Assembly: GCA_014871385.1 (NCBI GenBank)
Contig: CM026432.1
Location: 62,001 to 126,000, forward strand
Direction of reading: 5' to 3'
Origin: Ceratodon purpureus
Taxonomy: Eukaryota > Streptophyta > Bryopsida > Pseudoditrichales > Ditrichaceae
DNA: 64,000 nucleotides
The translations under genes were made by a program, and so were the position numbers. Position 1 is the stretch's first letter, and every line of letters starts with the position of its first letter. The notes beneath the pieces are model-generated. The model had not been told where the DNA came from. It saw nothing but the letters and a program-made list of their open reading frames with translations, and searched no databases. Positions 1-10,449 of this stretch are shown piece by piece.

Positions 1-37
1 TGCACATCGCCTTATAGATAGATGTGCTTTGTCGCAG

Positions 38-1908
38 ATTTGGGAAGTTGTTCACGGAAAGGACAATCAGGTGAAAGAAGTCACTAAGGTTATGCAACTG
101 AAGGGCCACAAGGTCAGTTTTTAGTTTACTAGTTTCCATGCATTTGAGATTATTTCACAAAACAGAATTGAGCTCATAATCTTTATTTCGTGAATTTTTT
201 TGACGACTATATGTTCTGCATTTTGCAACTCCAAGATGTCTTCTTTGTATTGTCAAGGATATCAGTTTTGTGGTCCGTAGCTCTCATCAGGTCACTGTGA
301 ACTCAGCTATCTTCCTGAATTTCTGGGGTTTAGTGATTCTTGGGAGAACTGGATTTGCACTTGAAAAAACCGGCATGGCTGATCAAAAAGTTCGACTTTT
401 AAGCAAACTTGTGGCATAACAGCTTGTATTTCTTCATTAGCTTGTACTCCGTTTCCACAGAGTGCTGCTATCCCGCTGCTATGAAGACAAGAAGAGGATA
501 GGTTTAGGGTTTAGTGTTAACTAGCTGACGTAGATTGTGTGCGGTAACGAATGGGGGGCAGAAACAGAAGTGGCTGGAACTGCTATTATACGGTAGTGAC
601 ATGGGAGCAGTGAATCTATGTCAAGATGGAAGTCCAGATTTAAATGCGTGTGGTTTATAGAATTGCGGCTAAAAATTAGGTTCTACATGTAGCCCCATCT
701 TTTGGATTCCGTGATAGCAATGACTTCATTAATTTTATTTTTATGCCATTGTTAGCTTGGGAAAATGGCAATTTACGCCGATTTTGTATTACTGTTGGTG
801 CTCTACAGAGTGCAGTTACCTGGCTAGATTTCACTTGGGATTCGCAAAGAGTAATTACCGCATCGAAGGATGGCTCGATCAGAATATGGAATATCAATGG
901 TAATTTTATATATGCATTATATATTTTTATTTGGAATATCTGGAATATACCTTCTTATTATTATTTTTGATTTATTCCTGGTATTTGATTTCTTGAAATA
1001 AAATTGTAGGTGTAACTTGATTGACTCGTATTGATTAAAATGTTATGTGATGATGGGCAGTGAGATACCACATGGATGAGGACCCCAAGTGTATTACAGT
1101 ACTCAAGATTCCAACCCTGGATTCCAGGGGTGTCCCGGTGCATTATGACAGACTTGCTGTGTCACCTGACAACCAGTTTCTGGCTGTCTCGCATGGCAGC
1201 ACGCTTCAGTGGTTGCGTCTTGAGACTGGCGAAGTGTTGGACACTGCTGAAAATGCTCATGATGGTGCATTTCACCTTTCTATTCTTATTTTTGTTCATT
1301 CTGTTTAGGAAGGCATATCAGATTCCATGTATTGTTTCATGTCACTTTCATACCCATGTGCACGGTTCAAATCTCATATTTTCTTGTATCAGACCATGGA
1401 TCCTGATCCTGTCGTCCACATGTCTCCCTACTATCCTCTCCGTGTCATCTCTTAACTTTAAGTTCCGGAACAGTGAGTCCTTAAGCGGCACTGAATTTTT
1501 TGAAGTGACAAGTGTCCTCCAAGTTTTGAGTTCAGCTTACATGTGGTATGTCGTTTGTTTAGGCGACGTTACATGCCTTGTTTGGGCTCCGCAGCCACTC
1601 CCCTCAGGTACTGTGTTTTTGCATGTCTATGCTTCCTATTGCAGCACCCAGAATTTCACAATGAACGTAGAAAGCGTTTGATGTTCTAGTCTAGGGTTAT
1701 AGAGTTTGATCAAAAGTGGTTCACATTGATTACCTGAAAGTGTTGGGAGTTAAGGATGTTTCCACTGATATAATTCATTTGAATTCCTTAGAAAATTGCG
1801 AACTTATGTTGTAACTTGAACATGTTTCTAGAGCGTGGTAAATCCGCAGTCTTGGCAACGGCCAGCTCGGATAAGAAAGTGAAATTGTGGTTCCCTCCAA
1901 CAGTATGA
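38..1908 (+). CDS. TBL2-like WD40-repeat protein, C-terminal part (5' end outside window)
   Basis: Five exons can be read with consistent phases and GT-AG borders: 38-112, 809-899, 1061-1264, 1563-1607 and 1832-1908 (stop TGA 1906-1908), 163 residues in total. The order of motifs matches the C-terminal half of transducin beta-like 2: IWEVVHGKD followed by a GHK blade start, then SKDGSIRIWNIN (a WD repeat end), a segment with DRLAVSPDNQFLAVSHGS, then SSDKKVKLWFPP just before the stop. TBL2 is an ER-associated WD40 scaffold in animals; the plant role is not established from sequence. Upstream exons, including the N-terminal blades and any membrane anchor, lie left of the window. The reading frame is undamaged, so this is probably a live gene. 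Family assignment is from remembered motif order, not from a search. Confidence 0.82.
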
Positions 1909-4900
1909 AGTCAAAGCAACTTACCCATTTACGAAGTTGCCTTCAACCGTATGAGGTATGCTATAACCCTGGAAGGTGATGTGTGCCCATATTAGTATTG
2001 CAGGGTATTTTTCATCTTGAGGAATAGGTCTGCACCTGCACCTAGAGTGGTGTCTACCTACAATGAGCATTTATCTTGTGAGCTGTACATGTGCGGACAT
2101 AGGAATGTAGGATTGTGAAGTTCATGATTTGTTCTTAAGAGAACTGGAAATTGTTTTTAAGTTAACATTTATTCCATCGGCATTCTTCCCATCTCTGTTA
2201 TATTTTGAATTAGAAATTTGAATCAAGAGAATAAGTGTGATTGTAAATTGTTGAGGTGTTTTGGAAGGTGAATCGTTTCTCAATATAGAAACCAGTGGAT
2301 AATGTGTCACTGGCCTTTTACTTTTAGAACATGGATGTCAGATTAACAGTTAAGTGGGAATTGGTTGTGGCTCATTCAATAATAACAAACGCGATTGCAT
2401 GGGTGGCCACATGGGTTATGAGTGTCAATGACACGATGGTAATTGGTGATTGACAAGAGCACGGAATCAAAGGAGGTTATCGATTTAATAAGCAACTGAT
2501 GAGCAGATCAATTTCGGCATGCTATGTAACTCAGCCCATAACGGATCTTACCCTTCTCCAGATTTGTATAATTGCAAAGATTCATTACAAAATATATGCA
2601 AAAAAGAAAACTACAAATTATGTTTGAAATTAATTTTTAGATTGTGAATTTTAGATATTAGCTGTATGGTCAAAACAAAGCATATAAAATTCATTTACCA
2701 TCTTGTGTTTGTAAATCTCTCGTTTACCAAAGCTACGATTATAGGTTTTTACAATAGTTTTGGAATCAAATGAATGCCACCTAGTATGAACATATTACTA
2801 TCATGTAGTTATTGTCCCAAATTTAGATGTTTGTGGGATTCATACAAATCTGTAGATGTTGTATGTATCTGTTGATTGTTAATTACTAAAAGTAACCAGA
2901 TTGTCAAGTTTTAAGCCAATCTCAGCATCTATGGGTAATAACTTAATATAAAGTAAGAGTAGTGAAAAGTGAGAAGGAGCAATTGCTAAGTGAAGATGCA
3001 ATCAACAAAATTAGGAAAGGAAATATGATACTCTGTGAAGAGAAGCAGACGGCAAAGAGGACAAAGGGAGTTAGAGAGAAAAGAAGGGAGAATAAACAAA
3101 TGTGTGAGAAAGTAAACTCAATTGCAACATGAGTCGTTTATCCACGACGAAGCCCATGGAAATAGCTCATTTCCCTTAAAAGCACTAGTCCTATGACGCT
3201 ATTAAGAGCATCCTCACTGCAATGAAGGTTTCACAATCTAATAAGGAATGAGTCCTTTCCCATTTTCTAAATCCAGGAATGGGTTTCGTACCGCGGACTT
3301 CTAGGAAAGGTTATTTTGGAAACATGATCTACGATAAAACCTTATGTGATTTTGGAAATCAAGTGAAACAAGGTGCAACAAGTAAAAAACCAGGATGAAA
3401 AGAACAATGCGGATAGCAAGTTTTGATTGTGGAAAATGAGGCTACTTTTGAGGATTCAAAATCCAATTCGTCAAAATTTTGCCAATATAGGACTACGATG
3501 GGAGTGTTTCCAATGGTATGTCAATGAAGTTCATCCCGATACATATACAAGGTATCTCAATGAAATTTATACCAATACAGAAACGGGAGAGCCGCGGTAG
3601 GGCAGAAGATCGGGGATGGAGGATGGGAGATGGGCTCCATAACCCACTCTAGGAAAATTTTCCTATACAAATAAATGAACCTCCCGTTGGAGAATCTCAT
3701 CTTGATGGGACTTCCCGAGTTTTTCTGTAGAATTTCCCCCATAGAAAAACCTGCCATATAAGAAAACCGGACAGTTCTTTTTTTTAAAAGTTTTTTTGAG
3801 GAAAAAAAACTAAAAATTTATAGAATTAATAAATTAATCAAACTTCATGAATTTAGATTCTTTTAATGACAAACACTTCATCAAATTACTTTCTTTTAAG
3901 GCAACATTTTAATAATTAGTAAAATGAATCAAAAAAATTGATAATAGAAATGAACAAGTTCAAATGAAACTTGTTGAAAGGGCAAAACATGGTATTCTTT
4001 GACGCGGACTTTTGCTTTTACTCCATGGAAATTGTTTAGAGTTATCAGAAATTGTTTCAATGTACAGTCTCTGCTCACTGTTCAAAATTTAGATGAACAT
4101 TTGTTTTTCAGTCTAAGCTGTAACGTGCACGTACTTCAAACTAAAATACTAAAAAAATCCAAAAATTCTCTCAGCTACTCCCTACTATTGTGAAACATAT
4201 GCATCTACACTGAATTGCAGCTACTTTGAACTTAGCGGCGCCGAATAGAAATATTCAACTTGCATTAAAAATAAATAAAAATAAAAATAAAATTAGACAT
4301 TACAAAATAAAAACACCACAATAAAGACAATAAAAACGCACAATAGTATATATGATCAATTCACACATACCTTGGGAAGGTTAGACATTATTGTTGCAAC
4401 AACACTTGGACCAAAAGAGCCACTGAAATTGAAAAAATTGTAGCCTGATGTTGCACCAAAAACGAATTCACCATATGAATTGTCCTTCGTAACGATACAC
4501 TACTCAAACACATTACAAACAAAATTCAATAGATCTGAACATTTGTATTGGATCAAACAAATCAACCAAATATATTTAAACAATGGAAAAAGTTAACATG
4601 CGAGCGGAGAGCGGAGAGCGGATAACAGCAATCGAAGAGCAGAAATTTGACCTTTGACCAATTGTTTGGTAAAAGAATGCACCTTATAACTGTGGAAAGT
4701 TTCTAAATTTAGGATTATTTTTTAGGAATATTTTTAGTAAATGTATGTAATTCCGTGGAATTATTATCCGAACTCACTTTTTAAACTAGATTTACATCGA
4801 GTCAAGAAAATTAGAGTAGACGTCATGATGATGTCATGCCTACATCGCAGTTCTGCGCTTATGATAAAAGATTTATGTTTTATATACCTTTTCACTTGAT

Positions 4901-5339
4901 AATACGAATCCTTTCTTTTAAAGTGTTCATGGATTTCGTAGAAAACAGTGAAGGCTAGGAAGATCCCGCCACTAGACATTTTAAGAGAGAAACTTGAAAT
5001 TTAATTTTGAAGGAAGGTTCACGTATTCATCGCTTCTGCCACTTCTTGACTTGGAATAGAAAGATAAAATATATTTCGCAGAACGGGAAATTATACCTTT
5101 GAAAACTTCGTGGAATTTTTAAAAAACATGTACAATAATGATGATGTTCAATCCAAAATTTATTCTTTCCAAAAGTGCTTTGACCTCATTGATAATTTCT
5201 TCTTCTTTAGATAAGATCTGTTGTAGCTTTTTATGTCAATCATAATTCTATATAAACCTTCTAGATTTAATTTCTGTTTGTTTCATATCATCGATTTGTA
5301 GAACTAAATCTTGCATGTGGTAGGCACTATTTTGAGAGA
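1909..5339. other. AT-rich intergenic stretch downstream of the WD40 gene
   Basis: After the stop at 1908 there is a probable 3' UTR and then about 3.4 kb of AT-rich sequence. The open frames here are short and show no recognisable domain or splice-consistent exon chain. I see no RNA gene. A short GAGCGGA tandem lies near 4600. No supported gene. Confidence 0.6.
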
Positions 5340-5648
5340 ATGAGCAATTCCCTTGAAGTCATTGCTTGTGAAACAATTCTCCAAGATTTGCTTCAACGGA
5401 TGGCAAATGAACCTAACCTATGGAAAACAGTGGGTTCTAGTAGAACATAGTGTTGGACTCCTCCACCAGTAATAACATTTAAAGATGTTGAGAATGCTCG
5501 AGTTGTTTCGAAACTTTGGAAACAAGAAATTGACGGCAGTCCTGAATATGCTTGCCTCCGACTTGCAGAAAGGGATTATGATTCATACACGGGAGGGCAC
5601 TGGAATTCCAAGGACGAGTATGAATCGTTTCGCTTCAACATGAACTAG
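5340..5648 (+). pseudogene. F-box-like degenerate reading frame
   Basis: A single frame of 103 codons runs from ATG 5340 to TAG 5646-5648, interrupted once by an in-frame TAG at 5448-5450. The translation after the internal stop contains VITFKDVENARVVSKLWKQE and then a Cys-Leu-Arg-Leu segment. This resembles the second half of a plant F-box domain (xxxARxVSKxWxxxI), preceded by a weak L-x-D-L-L-x-R-M stretch. F-box proteins recruit substrates to SCF ubiquitin ligases. The surrounding 1 kb has no further coding signal, so this is either a relic or an exon of a decayed F-box gene. Assignment is tentative. Confidence 0.35.
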
Positions 5649-6434
5649 AACTTTATTAAGAGATCTTGGTCACTAACAAATCCGATTAGTATGACATAGT
5701 AGAGACAGCGTCACTTGACAAACTTAGTTGCTGTGAGTTAGATTAGTTGTGGTCATTGCTAAGTAACAATAGAAACCACTCTCTATGGTTGCAACCGAGA
5801 GAAAAACTCATTCCATATGATGGTATTTGGGTCTCCACTAAGCATAGATGAGATTGATATGACTATGAGAGAGTGTACTTTACTTTAATAATATTATTAA
5901 TTTTTTTTTGGGATAGTTCCTTGAACCTTTTTCTTCTTGTTTTTTTTTAAACTGTTTGTACATTTATTTATTTTTTCCAATTTTGGATTTGTATGAAGGA
6001 CCATTTCTGGACCCAGCACTGTATTGTATGTTGGACTATTTCAACTTTTCTTCTCCATGAAAATAGACCAACATCACATACAGCGAAGCAATCTTGTGAG
6101 CAGCGAGCAGCTAGCAGGAAATCTAAAATTGGACTAAAATTGGACTAAAATTTTGATTTTTTTCAAAATTTGCGTGATTTTTTAATTTTTTTTTTGTGCG
6201 GGCAGTCAAAAATGATTAAATTTAGTAAAGTACCTATTTCCGTGGATTCCGTATAAAACCACAAATTATAGGAAAAAAACAAAAAATCCAAATTTTTCTT
6301 TTCAAAATATGAAAATATGGTTTAAGCAAGAAAATACTTGAAACATGTTGCAAAATTCTTGTGAATTGCAGAAACATTTTCAATTTATAGTCACAAAGTC
6401 CCGCCTGCTTTTAATGTAGACTTATTTCTTTATT
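5649..6434. other. AT-rich non-coding stretch
   Basis: No coding frame with recognisable content, no RNA gene and no repeat of note before the hairpin. T-rich tracts occur at 5900-5960 and 6140-6200. Confidence 0.6.
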
Positions 6435-6549
6435 GTGCTGATTTTCAGCTCCATTAGGGAGTGTCTCGGATCTGAGGGACTCCACATCGTGATTCTCCAA
6501 GCGTGTCTCGGATCCGAGATACTCTCCGACGAGGCTGAAAATTAGCAAT
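6435..6549. repeat. Imperfect 115-bp hairpin with TCTCGGATC-rich arms
   Basis: The two halves (about 6435-6485 and 6500-6549) are inverted copies: ATTTTCAGC plus TCTCGGATC on the left match the complement of GATCCGAGA plus GCTGAAAAT on the right. The core of each arm is itself nearly palindromic. It lies in AT-rich non-coding DNA next to a poly-A/AAAATT tract. It may be a small MITE relic or a fold-back transcript. Confidence 0.55.
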
Positions 6550-6809
6550 TTTTTTTTTAGATAAAAAATTAAAAAATTAAAAAATTAAAAATTAAAAAAT
6601 TAAAAAAAAACATATATATAAATGTTTATTGCCACTTTAGAACTAGGCAAATAAATAATCAGGGCACAATAAATAACTAAAGTATAAGATAATAGTAGAA
6701 ACTTTATTCTTCGCTGTTCAAATCAAATACAAATCCATTTCAAATCCACTTGAAGGGACTGTTGGGATATCGTTAAAAACGACGTTCATTCCTGAAGGCT
6801 AAATGCATG

Positions 6810-8041
6810 CTACACTACGCCCATACATTTGAGGATGCGCATAACTTCATTGTAGCTACAGCTAGGAGGAAGCATGAAGGAGTCCTCCTTGGGATCCCTC
6901 TTGCACATTTAACAAAGAACATAGTATACGTGTTTGCAGTCATTCCATTGCTTGGCCTTCCCAAGAGTCTCAGAAAGCATCTTCACAAAATCCGGGCAAG
7001 TGCATTTGGGAAAGCTCGCAATGGTGATGCGGTACATCTTGTTCCCTCTTGTGTTTAGAGTTACCACGCATCCATATCTAGGATAAGGAATAGTAGCTAC
7101 TCGTGTTACACCGCAATTGTCCATGAGAGCGGCGCTTTCTCACTTGTTTCTGTGATCTATAGTGGGTACATCAGGATTCCTTTGAATGGAATGATTATTG
7201 TGGAGTGTAGGGTGCGCATCTGGGTTTGCTGGTTCCTTGAAGTCAGACCTTTGAAGTGGCCACTTTGAAGCCCCTAGGAATTGACGCCTTGGTGACAATT
7301 CACCTCACTGCTGCAATTGAAATCCAGCCTCCTCAAGACTTAGAACTTCTTGACGAGTGAGATTAGTTCTAATTTTCACAAGCCACACCATAGGGATGGT
7401 TGGCCAATCCATAACCCAAGTTTTGGGCCCCCCCTTCACACAACGGCTGATATCATTGGGGTAGAACCAGAACTCTGCAGGAACAATACGTTTGGTGTGA
7501 TAGTCTTTCTTCCTTCCAGAATACGTAGGCGCGGGTGTGCCTTTTGCTCCTCTAAAAATCTTTGCATCGCACTTCTTCCTTGTCTGGGCCTGAAGGGCTT
7601 GGCTAACCGATTCGAAAGGCGAGCAATGTGCCACGTCTTATGATCACAGTCTGTTTCTTGTACAGACGTGGTGTGCTGGACACCACACGTTGGATCCGAA
7701 AGTGCTTCCTCAATCCTTGCTCTTCTTGACCTGGTCCCCATGACTGGTATCAAATAATTCACCTTATCTGAGTGGTGTGAGTCGTGAGCAGATCCCGTGG
7801 GGAGATCAAGCTTCTGCTTTAATGAGCCAAAGATCTCGGCGCCTTCTAGTCCTTTCTCTTTTGTTAGCACATCTTCCGCTTTAGGATAAGCCTTCATTGC
7901 TTCAGCAATCATTACAAAGTCCAAGCCTCGTTGTGCTTGACGAAGACGGAGATTTGCTTTATTTGGTCCTTTGCCTCCTCGCCCTCCACCCCCCCCTTTT
8001 CAGACACTTCCTGTACTGCGTGATCTGCATGAAGGCGCGCA
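6810..8041 (-). pseudogene. SWIM zinc-finger gene relic, truncated by a CACTA element
   Basis: On the minus strand one protein can be followed from 8041 down to a TAG at 6810-6812. The lesions are a frameshift between about 7640 and 7585 and in-frame stops TGA 7305-7307, TGA 7140-7142 and TAA 6909-6911. The C-terminal part carries a SWIM-type zinc finger: KCTCPDF (CxC) followed about 22 residues later by CKHVYYVL (CxH). SWIM fingers are frequent in MULE/FAR1-type transposases and in other plant proteins. Before it lies a conserved-looking segment with YHTKRIVPAEFWFYPNDIS, and the N-terminal side is Gly/Arg-rich. The gene stops abruptly at 8041, where a CACTA terminus begins, so its 5' part has been separated by that insertion. 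No catalytic transposase triad was seen, so its class stays open. Confidence 0.6.
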
Positions 8042-8051
8042 CACTACAACA

Positions 8052-9190
8052 AATCCAGCCCAATGTGACTGGGTTTTATGACTGAAATAGGGCATAAACC
8101 AAAATGTGACTTATATTGTTTCCAGTCATTTTGAGTCAGTCGCTCCGGACAATCTGAAAAGCGGTCACATCGTACATTTTTTGTTCCCGATACTGCGTTC
8201 CCATGGTGTTTTGGGACCTCAAGTGGGGACCTGCTCTGGGACTTGGGAAAATGTGACTATTGAGTCATAGATTGTTGACCACACAGAGTCATCCAAGGGG
8301 ATCCATGACTCTTTTTTATTTAAGAAGATATGACTGTATGGAGTCACTAATACGAACTGAGACTCTTGATTTGTATGACTAATTGTAGTAATTTCTTAGT
8401 CAACAACTGAATAGTTTTATTACTACGCATAGTAGTGAGATGGTGACTTACTTGAGTCATACTTCAAGTGGAGAAAATATGACTCATTATAGTCAGCTAA
8501 ATATAACTACCCATAGTCACCAATACTGAAATAACGTCTAACTAATCTGACTACGCGTAGTCAGTCATTACTCAATATATCAACAACTTTATCACTACAC
8601 ATAGTACTGTGCCGGTGACTATTTCAAGTCATATAATTCAAATAATATGACTAGGTAGAGCCATATGGTAGTGACTATACGTAGTCTTCGATGCTGAAAT
8701 TACGAAATGGACATGACTGATTGTAGTGAGGTGTCAGTGATGTGACTGGTGGTTTTATCACTACGCATAGTGAGGTGATTGTGACTGGACTGTGTCATAC
8801 ATGGACTTCAGGTACTGCGACTCTTCAGAGTCATATGTATTTTACTATATATAGTCACTACCATATCTTCTGATGACTACGTAGAGTCCTTTTATAGTTG
8901 TTTCTTTCACTGCCGTTAGTCATCAAGTTCCAATTTTCATTCGGTATTTTTGTCACTAGAACTTCACTTTGCGTAGTCATAATTGAACGTACGCCAGTGA
9001 CTAGATTCTCTTTTTACGACTGCAGTAAGTCAACGATTTGAAAATTACATTAGGGTTATCATGCGACAGTAGTGACTAATAGAAGTCAACAGTGCGGTTG
9101 TAAGAACTATGCCAGGTCATGCAAATGATAGTCAAACATTTCACTGGAAGAGAAAATTCTGAATCAAACAAAATGCACTGCAACTGTACC
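8052..9190. repeat. CACTA subterminal region: array of short TGACT...AGTCA palindromes
   Basis: About 1.1 kb holds a couple of dozen degenerate palindromes of the form TGACT-(4 to 7 nt)-AGTCA, many with a core like ACTACGCGTAGT or ACTATACGTAGT. Clear examples are near 8480, 8550, 8680, 8860 and 8885. CACTA elements of plants carry subterminal repeats that bind the TnpA-type protein (family knowledge); the position just inside the TIR fits that role. No coding potential. Confidence 0.7.
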
Positions 9191-9199
9191 TCGACCAAT

Positions 9200-9616
9200 C
9201 TAAACAGCTTGGGAGAATGACAGATCAATGTCTATGAAATCTGTGGGCCACAACACAAAATGCCCTACTGCTTGTCCTACGAAGGTCACGGGGGGATCAT
9301 CTAGATCTACGCGTGAAAACAACCGGCAGTTGTCATCTAGGCTTCTGATCACTTCTACAGAAACGGCACCTGAATATATCTCTTTCCCGTGTAGAGTAGC
9401 CCCAGCTACGTTGTGCACCTTCCCGACTGCCACAACTTTATCCTCCTCGTCGTCTTCTAGTCCCTTCAGTCTCATAGGGTCCCCTGGCTTGAACTGCGCG
9501 TCATCGGTTTCCTGTACAACGTGTATTAAAGAAACATAAAAGGAATGATCAGTCATTGTTGCTCCTTCTTCATGGCTGCATGCAGCATAGTCTGATCCGG
9601 AATTCCATATCCCAGA
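9200..9616 (-). CDS. C-terminal exon of a CACTA-associated protein (DUF8039-like)
   Basis: An open exon of 139 codons runs on the minus strand from a splice acceptor (TTTGTAG before 9616) to a TAG at 9200-9202. It contains KVVAVGKVHNVAGATLHGK, a VSVEVI strand and ends with FVGQAVGHFVLWPTDFI. The pattern VG-x-A-V-G-x-F-V-x-W-P with an upstream HG-K motif resembles the small domain (DUF8039) at the C-terminus of many plant En/Spm-type transposon proteins. The ATG at 9556 lies inside the open exon, and I prefer the spliced reading. The exons that should precede it are absent, because a second element begins at 9764. Function of the domain is unknown. Confidence 0.6.
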   Translation of the reverse strand, partial: SGIWNSGSDYAACSHEEGATMTDHSFYVSLIHVVQETDDAQFKPGDPMRLKGLEDDEEDKVVAVGKVHNVAGATLHGKEIYSGAVSVEVIRSLDDNCRLFSRVDLDDPPVTFVGQAVGHFVLWPTDFIDIDLSFSQAV

Positions 9617-9763
9617 CTACAAATAGTGACGAGCTAGGCACACAGAATTAATGGAGAAGTATACAATGAAGCTCAACACTGGAAGAAATGAAGAAACAGG
9701 AGCTACCATGGAATTGCAGAATCATGGTCAAATGAACAGCGTAATCTAGTTTGCAATTGGCAT

Positions 9764-10062
9764 CAGGGTTGTTCATGGGACATAAGGACCGGTCTGTCCG
9801 TCCGATCCGCTCGTCCGTCCGTTAAGGGTCAGCGGAGGTCCGTTTGACCAAGACTTACGGTTGACCATCCAAATGGTGAAATGGGAGTTACCTTGGCCAC
9901 CTAGGATGCCACGCGTCTGACATGTCACCAAATATTCCACATATAGAGTTGACACGGGGATGACGTGGCTAAGAGGAAGGGCGCCAACGCCTTGGGGGAG
10001 GGGGGCGCGAGCGGCTAGAGGGGGGGGGGGCGCCTGCGAAGTGGGGGCGCGAGCGGGGAACA
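9764..10062 (+). repeat. Left inverted end of the composite element
   Basis: Order from the edge inward: CAGGGTTGT, GTCCGTCCG repeats, AATATTCCACATATAG (near 9935), GGGCGCCAACGCC (near 9977), then G-rich copies of GGGGGGCGCGAGCGG up to about 10062. The same order is found inverted at 19785-20202. Confidence 0.6.
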
Positions 10063-10449
10063 AAAAATAGGCATTGAAGGAAATTAAGACATGAGTGAAG
10101 TTTTCATAGTGACATAAATGAGAGAAGTTTCTATTCATGTCGAAACAAAATTACATTCAATAGCCTTAGCTAATGTTTTATGGACATTGACTAAGGTTAA
10201 CATATAAGTATCTACGTATAAAATTTAAATATATATATTATATTTTTTTGTGATTTTTTAAAAATGTTTTGGAGTCATATATATTATACTTTCTCTATAT
10301 AACTTCTATATGTAATATGTTGAAAGATGTATTACTTTTTTTTTATTTTTTTTGGCGGTGCACCGCTCTAGATTCCTTCGAGTACCGGGCATACCCAATG
10401 GTACTCTTACAACAATGTCTTCATCATCACGTGCTTCTGCATGGCTATC

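Larger units (their letters stand above)
8042..9763 (-). mobile_element. CACTA (En/Spm-type) transposon, one terminal portion
   Basis: The sequence starts at 8042 with CACTACAACAAATCC, a typical plant CACTA terminal inverted repeat, followed by AATGTGACTGGGTTTTATGAC. It then enters a 1.1-kb subterminal region of repeated short palindromes and reaches a minus-strand exon (9200-9616) of a type found at the C-terminus of plant CACTA proteins. The other terminus is not seen. At 9764 the element is interrupted by the inverted-end interval that follows. The 3 bp before the TIR are GCA (8039-8041), but the matching target duplication cannot be checked without the other end. Confidence 0.7.

Noticed and set aside
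8052..9190. CRISPR-like repeat array
   Set aside because: Units are degenerate palindromes of varying spacing in a eukaryotic CACTA element, with no constant repeat or spacer size and no cas genes.
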